Part shown: positions 43,149 to 53,700 of the stretch, piece after piece | How positions within the stretch are numbered: position 1 is the first letter of the stretch | How the letters are laid out: each line of letters starts with the position of its first letter | From: Streptomyces iranensis | GTDB lineage: Bacteria > Actinomycetota > Actinomycetes > Streptomycetales > Streptomycetaceae | DNA length: 64,000 nucleotides | Direction: 5' to 3' | Assembly: GCF_017874715.1 (NCBI RefSeq) | Contig: NZ_JAGGLR010000009.1 | Coordinates: 336,386 to 400,385, forward strand | Notes under the pieces: model-generated | Databases searched by the model: none | What the model was told of the DNA's origin: nothing | Seen by the model: the letters and a program-made list of their open reading frames with translations, nothing else | Made by a program: the position numbers and the translations under genes

Positions 43149-44351
43149 TCAGACCGTACGCAGCGCCTCCGTCGGTGGCATCCGGGCCGCCCGCAGGGCG
43201 GGCAGCAGCCCGGCGATGGCGCCGATGGCCACGGCCGCGCCGAGTCCACCCGCCCAGGCGAGCACCGGGACGACGGTCTCCCAGCCCTTGACACCCGCGT
43301 AGACGAAGGTCGCCAGCGTGCCCAGCACCACCCCGACCGCGCCACCGAGCATGGCGAGCAGGATCGCCTCGGAGAGGAACTGCAGCCGGATGGTGCCACG
43401 GGTGGCGCCGAGCGCCCGCCGCAGGCCGATCTCCGAGCGGCGTTCGAGCACGGAGATCACCATGGTGTTGGCGACGCCGATGCCCCCGACGAGCAGGGCC
43501 ACCGCCCCCAGCCCGAGGAAGAGTCCGTCCAGCGCCGACCGCGCGGCGGCTCGGGCCTCGAGCGCGGCCGACGGCTGGGTGACGCTGACCTCGCTGGGGT
43601 TCTGCGGGTTGGCCGTGGCGGCCAGGACCTTGCGGACCTCCTTGACCTGGTCGGTGTCCGACCGTACGTACACCGTGGAGGGGTGGCCGTCGAAGTCCAG
43701 GTACTTCTTCGCGGCCTCGTAGCCCACCAGCACCGCCGAGTCGATCTCCGGTGTCAGCTTCGCGGGCTTGAGCACCCCGGACACGTAGAACCACTGGCCG
43801 CCGACCCAGACGCGCATGCCCGGGTGGATCCGGGAGATGCCCAGCCGGCTGGCGGCGTCCCAGCCGAGGACGGCCACCGGCTGCCGCGCGGTGGCGGCGT
43901 TGAGATATCTGCCCTGGGCCATCGAGGTGCGCACCGCGGCCGGGAGGCGCAGGCTGGCGGCGTTCACCGAGAGGGAGTTGGTGTTGAGGCTCGGGATGTG
44001 CGGGCTGCGGTACGCCTCGGCGTCGGTCTTCCCGGTGCTCTGCACCGCCTCGACCGGGCCGATCCGGGAGATCATGCCCGGCGCCTCGACGGGGAGCTTG
44101 GCGTCCCCGCCACCCAGCGACTGGCCCGGAGTGACCTTCAGCAGATTGGTGCCCAGCTTGTCGATCTCGGCGAGCAGCCCGGCCTGCGAGGAGGACGACA
44201 GCCCGAGCACCGCCACCATCGCGGCAACGCCGATGGCGATGCCCAGCGCCGACAGGGCGGCCCGCATCCGGCGGGTGCGCAGGCCCACGCTGGCGGTCCG
44301 GCCCAGGTCGGCGGGGTGGAGCCGGCCGGGGGCGGTGGCCGTGGAGGTCAT
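43149..44351 (-). CDS. ABC exporter permease, MacB/FtsX type
   Basis: 400 residues; ATG 44351 overlaps the ATPase stop by four bases (ATGA). An N-terminal helix (RAALSALGIAIGVAAMVAVLGLS) is followed by an extracellular MacB-type domain of about 210 residues, then three helices at the C-terminus, starting FLGLGAVALLVGGIGVANTMVISVLERRSEIGLRRALGATRGTIRLQFL, the FtsX signature. This is the mechanotransmission permease of MacAB-like efflux pumps rather than an importer. Encoded with the ATPase, a HlyD-like adaptor and a repeat lipoprotein directly after the NRPS genes, it may export the peptide or protect the producer. That role is inferred from position. Confidence 0.9.
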   Translation of the reverse strand: MTSTATAPGRLHPADLGRTASVGLRTRRMRAALSALGIAIGVAAMVAVLGLSSSSQAGLLAEIDKLGTNLLKVTPGQSLGGGDAKLPVEAPGMISRIGPVEAVQSTGKTDAEAYRSPHIPSLNTNSLSVNAASLRLPAAVRTSMAQGRYLNAATARQPVAVLGWDAASRLGISRIHPGMRVWVGGQWFYVSGVLKPAKLTPEIDSAVLVGYEAAKKYLDFDGHPSTVYVRSDTDQVKEVRKVLAATANPQNPSEVSVTQPSAALEARAAARSALDGLFLGLGAVALLVGGIGVANTMVISVLERRSEIGLRRALGATRGTIRLQFLSEAILLAMLGGAVGVVLGTLATFVYAGVKGWETVVPVLAWAGGLGAAVAIGAIAGLLPALRAARMPPTEALRTV

Positions 44352-45112
44352 GGCAACCGCCTCTCGATGTCCAGCGGGTCCTCCGCCGACATGACGTCCG
44401 CGACGATGTGGCCGTCGAGCACCTCGATCCGGCGCGGCAGCCGGGCGGCCAGCTCCCGATCGTGGGTGATCATGACGATGGTGGTGCCCTCGGCGTTGAG
44501 CTCCTTGAAGAGCTTGAAGATCGCGGCACCCGCGACACTGTCGAGGTTGCCGGTCGGCTCGTCGGCCAGCACGATCGCCGGGTCACCGGCCAGGGCGCGG
44601 GCGATCGCGACCCGCTGCCGCTCGCCACCCGACAGCTGCGACGGCCGGTGGTGGACCCGGTGGCTGAGGCCGACCCGGTCCAGGGCCACGGCGGCCGCCG
44701 ACAGCCGGGCCGGGCGCCGGACGCCCGAGTACAGCATCCCGTCGGCCACGTTCTCCAGCGCCGTGGCGTGCTCGGCCAGGAAGAACTGCTGGAAGACAAA
44801 GCCGATCCGGGTGGCGCGCAGCCCGGCCAGCGCCCGGTCGGACATCGCGGCCACGTCCTCCCCCACGACCCGTACCGTTCCGGAGGTCGGTCGGTCCAGG
44901 GTGCCCATGACCTGCAGCAGGGTCGACTTGCCGGAGCCGGAGGGGCCTACGATGGCCACCAAATCGCCCCGGTGGATGGTGAATCCGGCCGCGTCCAGCG
45001 CCACGACCGGGGAGGCACCCGGATAGACCTTGGTCACGTCCTCCAGCTGCAGCACCGCCTCGCCGGTGGTCCGGACGTCGACCGGCCGCGTCTCGGTCTC
45101 CACGCCGGTCAT
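44348..45112 (-). CDS. ABC exporter ATPase, MacB/LolD type
   Basis: 254 residues; ATG 45112 overlaps the adaptor stop by four bases. Walker A GPSGSGKST, Q-loop GFVFQQFFLAEHATALENV, signature LSGGERQRVAIARAL, Walker B IVLADEPTGNLD and switch His in MITHDRELA are all present. The LADEPTGNLD phrase is specific to the MacB/LolD/FtsE group. It powers the permease encoded next. N-terminal residues 1-20 are variable. Confidence 0.95.
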   Translation of the reverse strand: MTGVETETRPVDVRTTGEAVLQLEDVTKVYPGASPVVALDAAGFTIHRGDLVAIVGPSGSGKSTLLQVMGTLDRPTSGTVRVVGEDVAAMSDRALAGLRATRIGFVFQQFFLAEHATALENVADGMLYSGVRRPARLSAAAVALDRVGLSHRVHHRPSQLSGGERQRVAIARALAGDPAIVLADEPTGNLDSVAGAAIFKLFKELNAEGTTIVMITHDRELAARLPRRIEVLDGHIVADVMSAEDPLDIERRLP

Positions 45113-46263
45113 GACGCGGGCACCGCGATCTTCTGGCCGACCCCGAGCCCGGCGCCGCTGACCTCCACCTTGCCCTCACTGTCGTCAAAGAGCCCGGTAC
45201 GCACCGGGATCAGCTTGTGCTTGCCACCCGCCTCGACGACCTCGACGGCGTAACCGCCTCCGGCGAGCGCCAGCAGCGCGTTCACGGGCACCGACAGCAC
45301 GTCCTTCACGGTGTCGGAGACGATGGCCACCTGGACGGGTGCCTGGTCGAGCCCGCCGGTGGCCTTCGGGTCCTTCGGCTTGATCTGCACCTCGATCGTG
45401 GTCTTGTCGTCGGCCTGCTTCGCCACCTTCCCCACCGATGACACCTCGCCGTCGGTCGACTTGCCGTTGGGGAGGGTGATGGTCACCTTGTCGCCGACCG
45501 CCACTCCGGTCTGCTGGCTGGCGTTGAGCTCGACGGTGACCTGCCGCTGGGTCGAGGAGACCTGCAGCACGTTCTGCCCCTGCCCGGCCGGGCCGCCGCG
45601 TACGGCCCCGGACTTGATGACCCGGACCTCCTCGGCGGGCAGGAACACGGCCTGCCCGAGCGACAGTTCACCCGTCTCCTTCAGACCGACGTCCTCCTGC
45701 AGCTCCTCGAGCGCATAGAAGGTCTGCATGCTGAAGTAGTCCGAGTCGGGGTCGATCTGCGCCTTGGTGGCGTACTTGAGGCTGACGAGTGCGGCGTTGA
45801 GCTGCCGCACATCGGCTCCCTCGGCGCCGTAGGCCAGATCGCGGTACACCGGCTCGGCGGCGCCCTGGAGCATCACCACCGGCTTGCCGCTCACGCGGTA
45901 GAGCACCTCGCCCTGGCTGATCACATCGCCCACGGCGGGCAGCTTGGTGATGGTGCCCTTGGCGTTGTTGACGACGTCGTACGAACCCGCGTAGCCGAGC
46001 GTCCCGTTCTCCAGGGTGCGGGCCGACAAGGAGCCCTGGGTGACCTTCGCCAGCCCGGTGGGGGCGCTGGTCCTGGCCGACGAGTCCTTCTCGGACTTCT
46101 TGAACGGATCGGCCACGACGACGCCCGCGCCCGCCGCGACCACGATCGCCACGACGACGATCGCGGTCAGCCCGCGCCGCTTGCGCCGCGCCGGTGGTGG
46201 CGCGCTCTGCCGCTCCGGGGGGCTCGCTTCCTCGTCCTCGGTCGGGGTCTGGGTCGCACTCAC
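45109..46263 (-). CDS. HlyD/MacA-like adaptor with peptidoglycan-binding-like domain
   Basis: 384 residues; start at 46263 overlaps the preceding lipoprotein stop by four bases. A disordered N-terminus and basic stretch (RRKRRG) precede one membrane anchor (LTAIVVVAIVVAAGAGVVVA). Then comes a biotinyl-lipoyl-like part (AVGDVISQGEVLYRVSGKPVVMLQG), a peptidoglycan-binding-like helical insert (LAYGAEGADVRQLNAALVSLKYAT) and a beta-barrel with HlyD features (VTVELNASQQTGVAVGDKVTITLPNGK). Actinomycete MacA-type adaptors have this layout. It should link the exporter to the cell-wall side. It is followed by the coupled ATPase and permease genes. Confidence 0.85.
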   Translation of the reverse strand: MSATQTPTEDEEASPPERQSAPPPARRKRRGLTAIVVVAIVVAAGAGVVVADPFKKSEKDSSARTSAPTGLAKVTQGSLSARTLENGTLGYAGSYDVVNNAKGTITKLPAVGDVISQGEVLYRVSGKPVVMLQGAAEPVYRDLAYGAEGADVRQLNAALVSLKYATKAQIDPDSDYFSMQTFYALEELQEDVGLKETGELSLGQAVFLPAEEVRVIKSGAVRGGPAGQGQNVLQVSSTQRQVTVELNASQQTGVAVGDKVTITLPNGKSTDGEVSSVGKVAKQADDKTTIEVQIKPKDPKATGGLDQAPVQVAIVSDTVKDVLSVPVNALLALAGGGYAVEVVEAGGKHKLIPVRTGLFDDSEGKVEVSGAGLGVGQKIAVPAS

Positions 46264-46865
46264 GCCGAGCCCCCACCGGGCTTATTGGGCTCCATGTTGC
46301 GCAGAGACTCCGGCTGGTACTGCTTGCAGGCGTCCTCCGCCTTCTTGAACTGCGGAGTGGTCGGGTCGACCTCCAGCTTGAAGCCACCGTTCTCGTCCGG
46401 GTCGGGGAAGCTGGGCACACCGTTCTTGCGCATGCACTTGGCGTACTTGAGCTTGTCCTCGGTCGGCCACACATCGCCCGGACCGCCGCCACCCTCCTGC
46501 GGGGGCGGGGCCGGCATGTACTGCTTGCAGGCCTTCTCGGCCTTCTGGAACTCCGACGACTGCGGGTCGATTCCGGCGCCCATGCCCTCACCGGGCTTCG
46601 GGTCCTTGAAATCGGGCAGGCCGTTCTTCCGCATGCACTCCGCGAATTTCAGCCCGTCCCCTTGTGTACCGGCCTCCGGCTTCTTGGACTCCGAGTTCTT
46701 CCCGGAGCCCACACTGGCCACGCTCTTATCGGGTTCGTCGTTGTCGCCACAGGCAGTGGCGAGCAAGGCGACCCCGGTCAGCAGCGCCGCCAGTGCGGTG
46801 GTGCGCCGCAGCCTCTTCTTGGGTGCGGCACTGCCATCCGACGGCCGCTCCGTGATAACCACCAT
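46260..46865 (-). CDS. Lipoprotein with two CMRKNG repeats
   Basis: 201 residues from ATG 46865 (AGGAATGGGGA upstream). A signal peptide ends in a lipobox VALLATACGD, so the protein is lipid-anchored outside. The mature part has two copies of one module of about 60 residues: KFAECMRKNGLPDFKDPKP ... FQKAEKACKQYMP and KYAKCMRKNGVPSFPDPDE ... FKKAEDACKQYQP. Each copy has two cysteines that could form a disulfide. The same module occurs twice in the protein encoded at 47129. I do not know a function; similar proteins occur next to MacB-like pumps in actinomycetes. It is coupled to the adaptor gene (four-base overlap), so it is very likely part of the exporter. Confidence 0.7.
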   Translation of the reverse strand: MVVITERPSDGSAAPKKRLRRTTALAALLTGVALLATACGDNDEPDKSVASVGSGKNSESKKPEAGTQGDGLKFAECMRKNGLPDFKDPKPGEGMGAGIDPQSSEFQKAEKACKQYMPAPPPQEGGGGPGDVWPTEDKLKYAKCMRKNGVPSFPDPDENGGFKLEVDPTTPQFKKAEDACKQYQPESLRNMEPNKPGGGSA

Positions 46866-47003
46866 GCCACTGTCCCCATTCCTTCGGGATTTCCTGTACC
46901 TCCTGTTTTAGCGAGGGGGCGGTTTCGCTGAGGTTTCAGTGGGGGGGCGGGGGTGGGGTGCGGTCGGATATACGCAGGTCCCGGCGCGCCGGGCATGCGG
47001 AAG

Positions 47004-47040
47004 CCCCGGGCCGCCGGAGGGTTGGTCCGGCGGCCCGGGG
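47004..47040 (-). terminator. Perfect 15-bp hairpin between NRPS-linked and exporter genes
   Basis: CCCCGGGCCGCCGGA (47004-47018) pairs perfectly with TCCGGCGGCCCGGGG (47026-47040) over a seven-base loop. There is no T-run. It lies in the 263-base gap after the stop at 47129, so it may end or attenuate the NRPS transcript before the exporter genes. Confidence 0.65.
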
Positions 47041-47085
47041 CAGAGGTGGCGCCCGGCAGGGCACCGCGCGGGGTTACGCGCGGAG

Positions 47086-47099
47086 GGCCCACGTGGGCC
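47086..47099. promoter_or_regulatory. Perfect palindrome in the same gap
   Basis: GGCCCACGTGGGCC is a perfect 14-base palindrome, flanked by GGGTTACGC repeats. It could be part of a structured terminator or a binding site; nothing decides. Confidence 0.25.
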
Positions 47100-47128
47100 T
47101 ACGCGGGGCCGGGCGGGTCCGCGCAGGG

Positions 47129-47698
47129 TTACGCCGGGCCCGGCGCCCCTGCGGGCAGGTGCTGCTCGCAAGCCTTGTGGGCGTCCCGGAACTCGGGCGA
47201 CTTGACGTCGATCCCGGCCTCCTCGGGGGCGAAACCGCCGCCCTTCGGATCGGGGAAGTCGGGCACGCCGTTCTTCCGCATACAGTCCACGTACTTCGTC
47301 AGATCGGGCATCCCACCGGGCGGCGGGGAAGCCCGGCGCCCTTCGGGCATCAGCCGCTCGCAGGCTTTCTCCGCCTTCTTGTACGCATCGCCCTTGACGT
47401 CGATACCGCTGCTCGGGTCGAGCAGAATCGACCCGTCCGCGGCCGGATCGGGAAAGTCCGGCACGCCATTGTCCCGAAGGCATTCGACGAAGGCCATGCT
47501 TTTGGCCCTCTTGTCCCCCGCCCCGGCGCTGCCGGAGGACTTCGGGGAATCATCGGAGCCGAGCGCGAAACCCAATCCGCCCGCCACCATCGCGATCGCC
47601 ACGGCGGCCCCCAGCGAAACGAGCAGAATGCCTAATCTGCCCCGTCGGCGCATGCCCTCGGGCGGCTCGCCCGCGGCCGCGTTCTCCTTCTCGTCCAT
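47129..47698 (-). CDS. Membrane-anchored protein with two CMRKNG-type repeats
   Basis: 189 residues from ATG 47698, with GGAGAGAGAG upstream, only 20 bases after the NRPS stop. A basic N-terminus and one hydrophobic helix (LGILLVSLGAAVAIAMVAGGLGFAL) anchor it without a lipobox. Two repeats follow: FVECLRDNGVPDFPDPAAD ... YKKAEKACERLMP and YVDCMRKNGVPDFPDPKGG ... FRDAHKACEQHLP, the same module as in the lipoprotein at 46260. Position in the NRPS transcript and likeness to the exporter-linked lipoprotein suggest a shared role in handling the peptide at the membrane. No known function. Confidence 0.7.
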   Translation of the reverse strand: MDEKENAAAGEPPEGMRRRGRLGILLVSLGAAVAIAMVAGGLGFALGSDDSPKSSGSAGAGDKRAKSMAFVECLRDNGVPDFPDPAADGSILLDPSSGIDVKGDAYKKAEKACERLMPEGRRASPPPGGMPDLTKYVDCMRKNGVPDFPDPKGGGFAPEEAGIDVKSPEFRDAHKACEQHLPAGAPGPA

Positions 47699-47718
47699 AC
47701 TCTCTCTCCACCCTCTCC

Positions 47719-50700
47719 CTAATTCTCCGTCAGCAGCTGCGCGGAAATGAGCCGACCGATCGTTTCGACGGGCTCTCCGGTGAGCATCCCGTCGTGATCG
47801 GAGGCGATCCGGACCGATTCGACATGCCCGTCGACGTACGACGCCCAGCTGTCCGGAGCCAGCTGCGCGGGAGCCGACGCGGGCCGACCCTCCGCGGCGA
47901 CGAAGAGCAGCAGTTCTCCGCGGAAGACGCCGGGCGTGTGGTGCTGGAGCAGCCGGTTGTTGTTCGCGTTGACCCTCTGGATCTCGGAGAGCATCCGCAC
48001 CCGCTTGCGCCGCCCGCCGCGGGGCCCTTCGGCGGGCTCGGCGGAGGGCTCGTGGGGCTCGGCGGAGGGCTCGTCGGCCGGTTCCGCCTCGTCGGCGTCC
48101 GGGTAGCCATCGAGGCTGACCAGGAGGTCCACCGTTTCGCCCTGCTGCTGCAGCAGCGCCGCCATCGCATGGGCCACGGTGCCACCGAACGACCAGCCGA
48201 GGAGGTGGTAGGGCCCGGCCGGCTGCACGGTCCGGATCCTCGCCACGTAGTCCGCGGCCATCTCCTCGACCGTCCGCGGCAGTGACTCATCCGTGCCGAA
48301 GCCACGAGCCTGCAACGCGTAGACCGGGCGGTCCGGCGGCAGGTGGTCCGCGAGTTCCGCGTAGCAGCGCCCCAGCCCGGTGCTCGGGTGGACGCAGAAC
48401 ACGGGCGGCCGGTCGCCTTCGGCCCGTAGCGGCAGCAACAGGCCGGTGTCGTCGGAGCCGGTGCGGGTGGTGCCATCCGCCGTAGCGTCGAGCAGCCGGG
48501 CCACGTCGGCCACCGTCGGAGCGGTGAACAACGCGCGGATGCTCACCTCGGCGCCGAGGACGGCACGGATCTGGGCAATCAGCTTCATCACCAGGATCGA
48601 GTCGCCACCCAGCTCGAAGAACGACGCCTCGGCACCCACCTCGTCCAGGCCCAGCACCTCGGCGAAGAGCGCACACAGGCGCTCCTCGGTGGGCGTCTCC
48701 GGACCACGTCCCGCCATCGCCGCACCGGTGAAGTCAGGAGCGGGGAGTGCGGCCCGGTCCAGCTTCCCGTTCACCGTGACAGGCAGCGCGCCGAGCGTCA
48801 CGAACACGGCCGGGACCATGTAGTCGGGCAGCCGATCAGCGAGGAACACCCGCAACTGGGTGACATCGGCCGGGCCGTCCGGCACGACGTAAGCAACCAG
48901 CCGCTTGTCCCGCGTACGGTCCTCCCGGGCGATCACCGCCACCTGGCCGACGCTCGGATGGGCGGCTAGGGCGGTCTCGATCTCACCGGGCTCGACCCGG
49001 AAACCACGCACCTTGACCTGGTCGTCCACACGGCCGCCGAAGATGAGCTGTCCCTCCGCGGTCCACTTGGCGAGGTCACCCGTGCGATACATCCGCCCGC
49101 CTGTGAACGGACACGCGACGAAGCGTTCCGCAGTCAGCCCGGGGCGACCGAGATAGCCACGTGCGAGGCCCGGACCCGCGACATACAGCTCACCCAGCAC
49201 CCCCGCGGGGACGGGGTGGAGACGCTCATCGAGGACGAATGCCCGAGTGTTGGCGATGGGCCGCCCGATGGGCACCGGGCCCGAGCCGGACGCCTCCAAG
49301 GGCTCGCTCATCGTCGCGCACACGGTCACCTCGGTCGGACCATACGCATTGACCACCCGCCGCCCCGGCGCCCACCGCTCCACCAACCCCGGCGGACACA
49401 CCTCGCTGGCCACCACCACCGTGCCCAGACTCTCGGGCAACTCCTCCACCGTAGCCAGCACCGACGGCGACACCGTCACATGCGTGACGCCCAGCGCCGT
49501 GGCCGTCGCGCCCAGCGAGCCGTTGGGCGGGAGCCTGTCCGAGTCGGCCATCACCAGGGCGGCGCCCGAGAGCAGCGCCATGAACAGCTCCCACACCGAA
49601 GCGTCGAAGCTCAGCGAGGCCAACTGCAGCACCCGCGCATCAGCACCCACCGCGAACCGCTCGATCTGCGCGCTGACGAGGTTCCCGATGCCGCGATGCG
49701 TCACCGCCACGCCCTTGGGACGGCCCGTCGAGCCCGACGTGTAGATCACGTACGCCACGTCGTCCACGCTCACGGAGACCACCGGCGCCGCGTCCACGTC
49801 CACGTCCACGTCCACGTCCACGGAGTGAACGGCGGACGGATCCCACATCAGGCACTCCGCCCCGTCCGGGACCAGCTGCCTGGTCTCCTCGGAGCAGATG
49901 ACCAGCGCAGGCGCCGAGTCCTCAACCATCCACCCGACCCGCTCCACCGGATACGCCGGATCCACCGGCACAAACCCCGCCCCAGCCTTGGCAATCCCCA
50001 GCAACACCGCCACCACATCAACCGACCGCTCCAACACCACAGCGACCAGATCACCGCACCCCACACCCCGCGCGGCTAACACACCCGCCACCCGCTCCGA
50101 CCGATCCCGCAACTCCCCGTACGACCACTCCTCACCACCCGCACCCACCACCGCCACCGCACCCGGAGACAGCCCGGCCCGCTCGTCGAACAACTCCCCC
50201 AACGGCCGCACGGGAGCGTCCCGCTCGGTGGCGTTCCATACCTCCAGCACCCGCTCCCGCTCGGCGCCATCGAGCACCTCGAACTCACTCACCCGAGCGG
50301 AAGGGTCAGCCGCGACCTGGTCCAGCAATCGCGCCAGCCGCTCGGCCAGCCCCTCCACCGTCCGTTGGTCAAAGAGGTCGGTGGCATAAAGGAACGCGCC
50401 GCGGATCCCGCCCGGGTTGCCGTCGCCATCGCGGTGCTCGGCCAAATCCAGGGCCAGATCCACCCGTGCCGAAGCCTCCGCCCCCGACTCCAACGGACGC
50501 ACCCGCAACCCCGGCAAATCCCACAACCGCCCCCCACCCGCAGGCGCACCCTGAAGCCCCAACGACACCTGAAACAGCGGATTACGCCCCAACGACCGAG
50601 CAGGATTGAGATCCTCCACCAACCGCTCAAACGGCACATCCTGATGGGCATACCCGTCCAGATCCGCCTCCCGCACCCGGGACAACAACTCCACAAAGGT

Positions 50701-53700
50701 CGGGTCGCCACTCACATCACTCCGCAACACCAGCGTGTTGACGAAGAACCCCACCAGCCCGTCCAAGGCCGCATCCCCACGCCCCGCCACCGCCGTACCG
50801 ACCGGAATGTCCTTCCCCGCACCCATCCGCGACAGCAGGGCGGAGATGGCGGCGTGCATCACCATGAACATCGTCGCCCCACCCCGTTGGGCGAGCTCCG
50901 TGAGCTGGGCATGGGTTTCCGCGGTGATGGCGACCGGCACTTCGCCACCGCGGAAGGACGACACCGCCGGCCGGGGCCGATCCGTCGGCAGGAGGAGTTC
51001 CTCCGGCGCACCGGCCAGCGCATCACGCCAATAGCCGAGCTGGCCACTGATCACACTGTCCGGATCCTCCAGGTCACCCAGAACCTCACGCTGCCACAGC
51101 GCATAGTCCGCGTACTGCACCGGCAACGGCTCCCAGCCGGGCGCACGACCCGCCCGCCGCGCCGCATACGCCACCCCGATCTCCCGACCCAACACACCCA
51201 TCGACCAACCATCAACCGCGATGTGATGCGCCACGATCAACAGCACATAGTCGGACGGCCCCGTCTTCAACAGCCGTGCACGCCACGGCAGATCAACGCT
51301 CAGGTCAAAACCTCGGGCGGCATAGCCGCCGAGTACCTCCCGCAGGTGTTCCTCCGCGGTCTCCACGACGATCAGCGGCGGCCGACCCGCCTCGCCCGTC
51401 AACACATGCTGGCGCGGTTCACCATCGGTCTCGGGAAAGACCGTACGCAAACTCTCGTGCCGGTCGGCGACGTCCCCGAGCGCCGCCTCCAGAGCAACCC
51501 TGTCGAGCTCACCGGAGAGCCGGAGCGCCAGCGGGAGGTTGTACACCGCGCCGTCGCCGACGCCTTCGAGGCGGTTGAGGAACCACATCCGCTGCTGGGC
51601 GTACGACAGCGGCAGCACCTCCGGGCGTGGCCGAGCGGTCAGCGCCTGCTGGGCGGTTCCGTCCTCCGTACCGTCGAGCAGCCGGGCCACGTCGGCCACC
51701 GTCGGAGCGGTGAACAACGCGCGGATGCTCACCTCGGCGCCGAGGACGGCACGGATCTGGGCGATCAGCTTCATCACCAGGATCGAGTCGCCACCGAGTT
51801 CGAAGAACGACGCCTCGGCACCCACCTCGTCCAGGCCCAGCACCTCGGCGAAGAGCGCACACAGGCGCTCCTCGGTGGGCGTCTCCGGACCACGTCCCGC
51901 CATCGCCGCACCAATGAAGTCAGGAGCGGGGAGTGCGGCCCGGTCCAGCTTCCCGTTCACCGTGACAGGCAGCGCGCCGAGCGTCACGAACACAGCCGGG
52001 ACCATGTAGTCCGGCAGCCGACCAGCGAGGAACGCCCGCAACTGGGTGACGTCGGCCGGGCCATCCGGCACAACGTAAGCAACCAGCCGCTTGTCCCCGG
52101 CGCGATCCTCCCGAGCGATCACCGCCACCTGGCCAACCCCCTCGTGGGCGGCGAGAGCAGTCTCGATCTCACCGGGCTCAACCCGGAAACCACGCACCTT
52201 CACCTGGTCATCCGCACGGCCGCCGAAGATGAGCTGTCCCTCCGCGGTCCACTTGGCGAGGTCACCCGTGCGATACATCCGCCCGCCTGTGAACGGACAC
52301 GCGACGAAGCGTTCCGCAGTCAGCCCGGGGCGACCGAGATAGCCACGTGCGAGGCCCGGACCCGCGACATACAGCTCACCCAGCACTCCCACGGGGACGG
52401 GGTGGAAACGCTCGTCCAGCACATAGACAGCGGTGTTGGGGTTCGGCCGCCCGATGGGCACCGGGCCCGAGCCGGACGCCTCCAGGGGCTCGCTCATCGT
52501 CGCGCACACGGTCACCTCGGTCGGACCATACGCATTGACCACCCGCCGCCCCGGCGCCCACCGCTCCACCAACCCCGGCGGACACACCTCGCTGGCCACC
52601 ACCACCGTGCCCAGACTCTCGGGCAACTCCTCCACCGTGGCCAGCACCGACGGCGACACCGTCACATGGGTGACACCGAGCTCCGCCACCACCTCGCTCA
52701 ACGACCCATTGGGCGGGAGCCTGTCCGAGTCCACCATCACGAGCGCGGCGCCCGAGAGCAGCGCCATGAACAGCTCCCACACCGAAGCGTCGAAGCTCAG
52801 CGAGGCCAACTGCAGAACCCGCGCATCAGCGCCCACCGCGAACCGCTCGATCTGGGCACTGGCGAGGTTCCCGATGCCGCGATGCGTCACCGCCACGCCC
52901 TTCGGCCGCCCCGTCGAGCCCGACGTATAGATCACATACGCCACATCATCGACATCCACCGGAACAGCGGGCCCAGGCTCCGCCACCGCATCCGACGGAA
53001 CCCACACCAAGCACTCCGCCCCGTCCGGGACCAGCTGCCTGGTCTCCTCGGAGCAGATGACCAGCGCAGGTGCCGAGTCCTCAACCATCCACCCGACCCG
53101 CTCGGCCGGATACGCCGGATCCACCGGCACAAACCCCGCCCCAGCCTTGGCAATCCCCAGCAACACCGCCACCACATCAACCGACCGCTCCAACACCACA
53201 GCGACCAGATCACCACGCCCCACACCCCGCGCGGCCAACACACCCGCCACCCGATCCGACCGATCCCGCAACTCCCCGTACGACCACTCCTCACCACCCG
53301 CACCCACCACCGCCACCGCACCCGGCGACAGCCCGGCCCGCTCGTCGAACAACTCCCCCAACGGCCGCACGGGAACCTCTCGCTCGGTGGCGTTCCACTC
53401 CTCCAGCACCCGCCCCCGCTCGCCCGGACCCAGCACGGCGACCTCACTCACCCGAGCCGCGGGATCCGAAGCGACCTGCTCCAACACCCGCACCAGCCGC
53501 TCGGCCAGCCCCTCCACCGTCCGCTGGTCAAAGAGGTCGGTGGCATAAAGGAACGCGCCGTCTAGCCCGCCCGGGTTGCCGTCGCCATCGCGGTGCTCGG
53601 CCAAATCCAGGGCCAGATCCACCCGTGCCGAAGCCTCCGCCCCCGACTCCAACGGACGCACCCGCAACCCCGGCAAATCCCACAACCGCCCCCCACCCGC

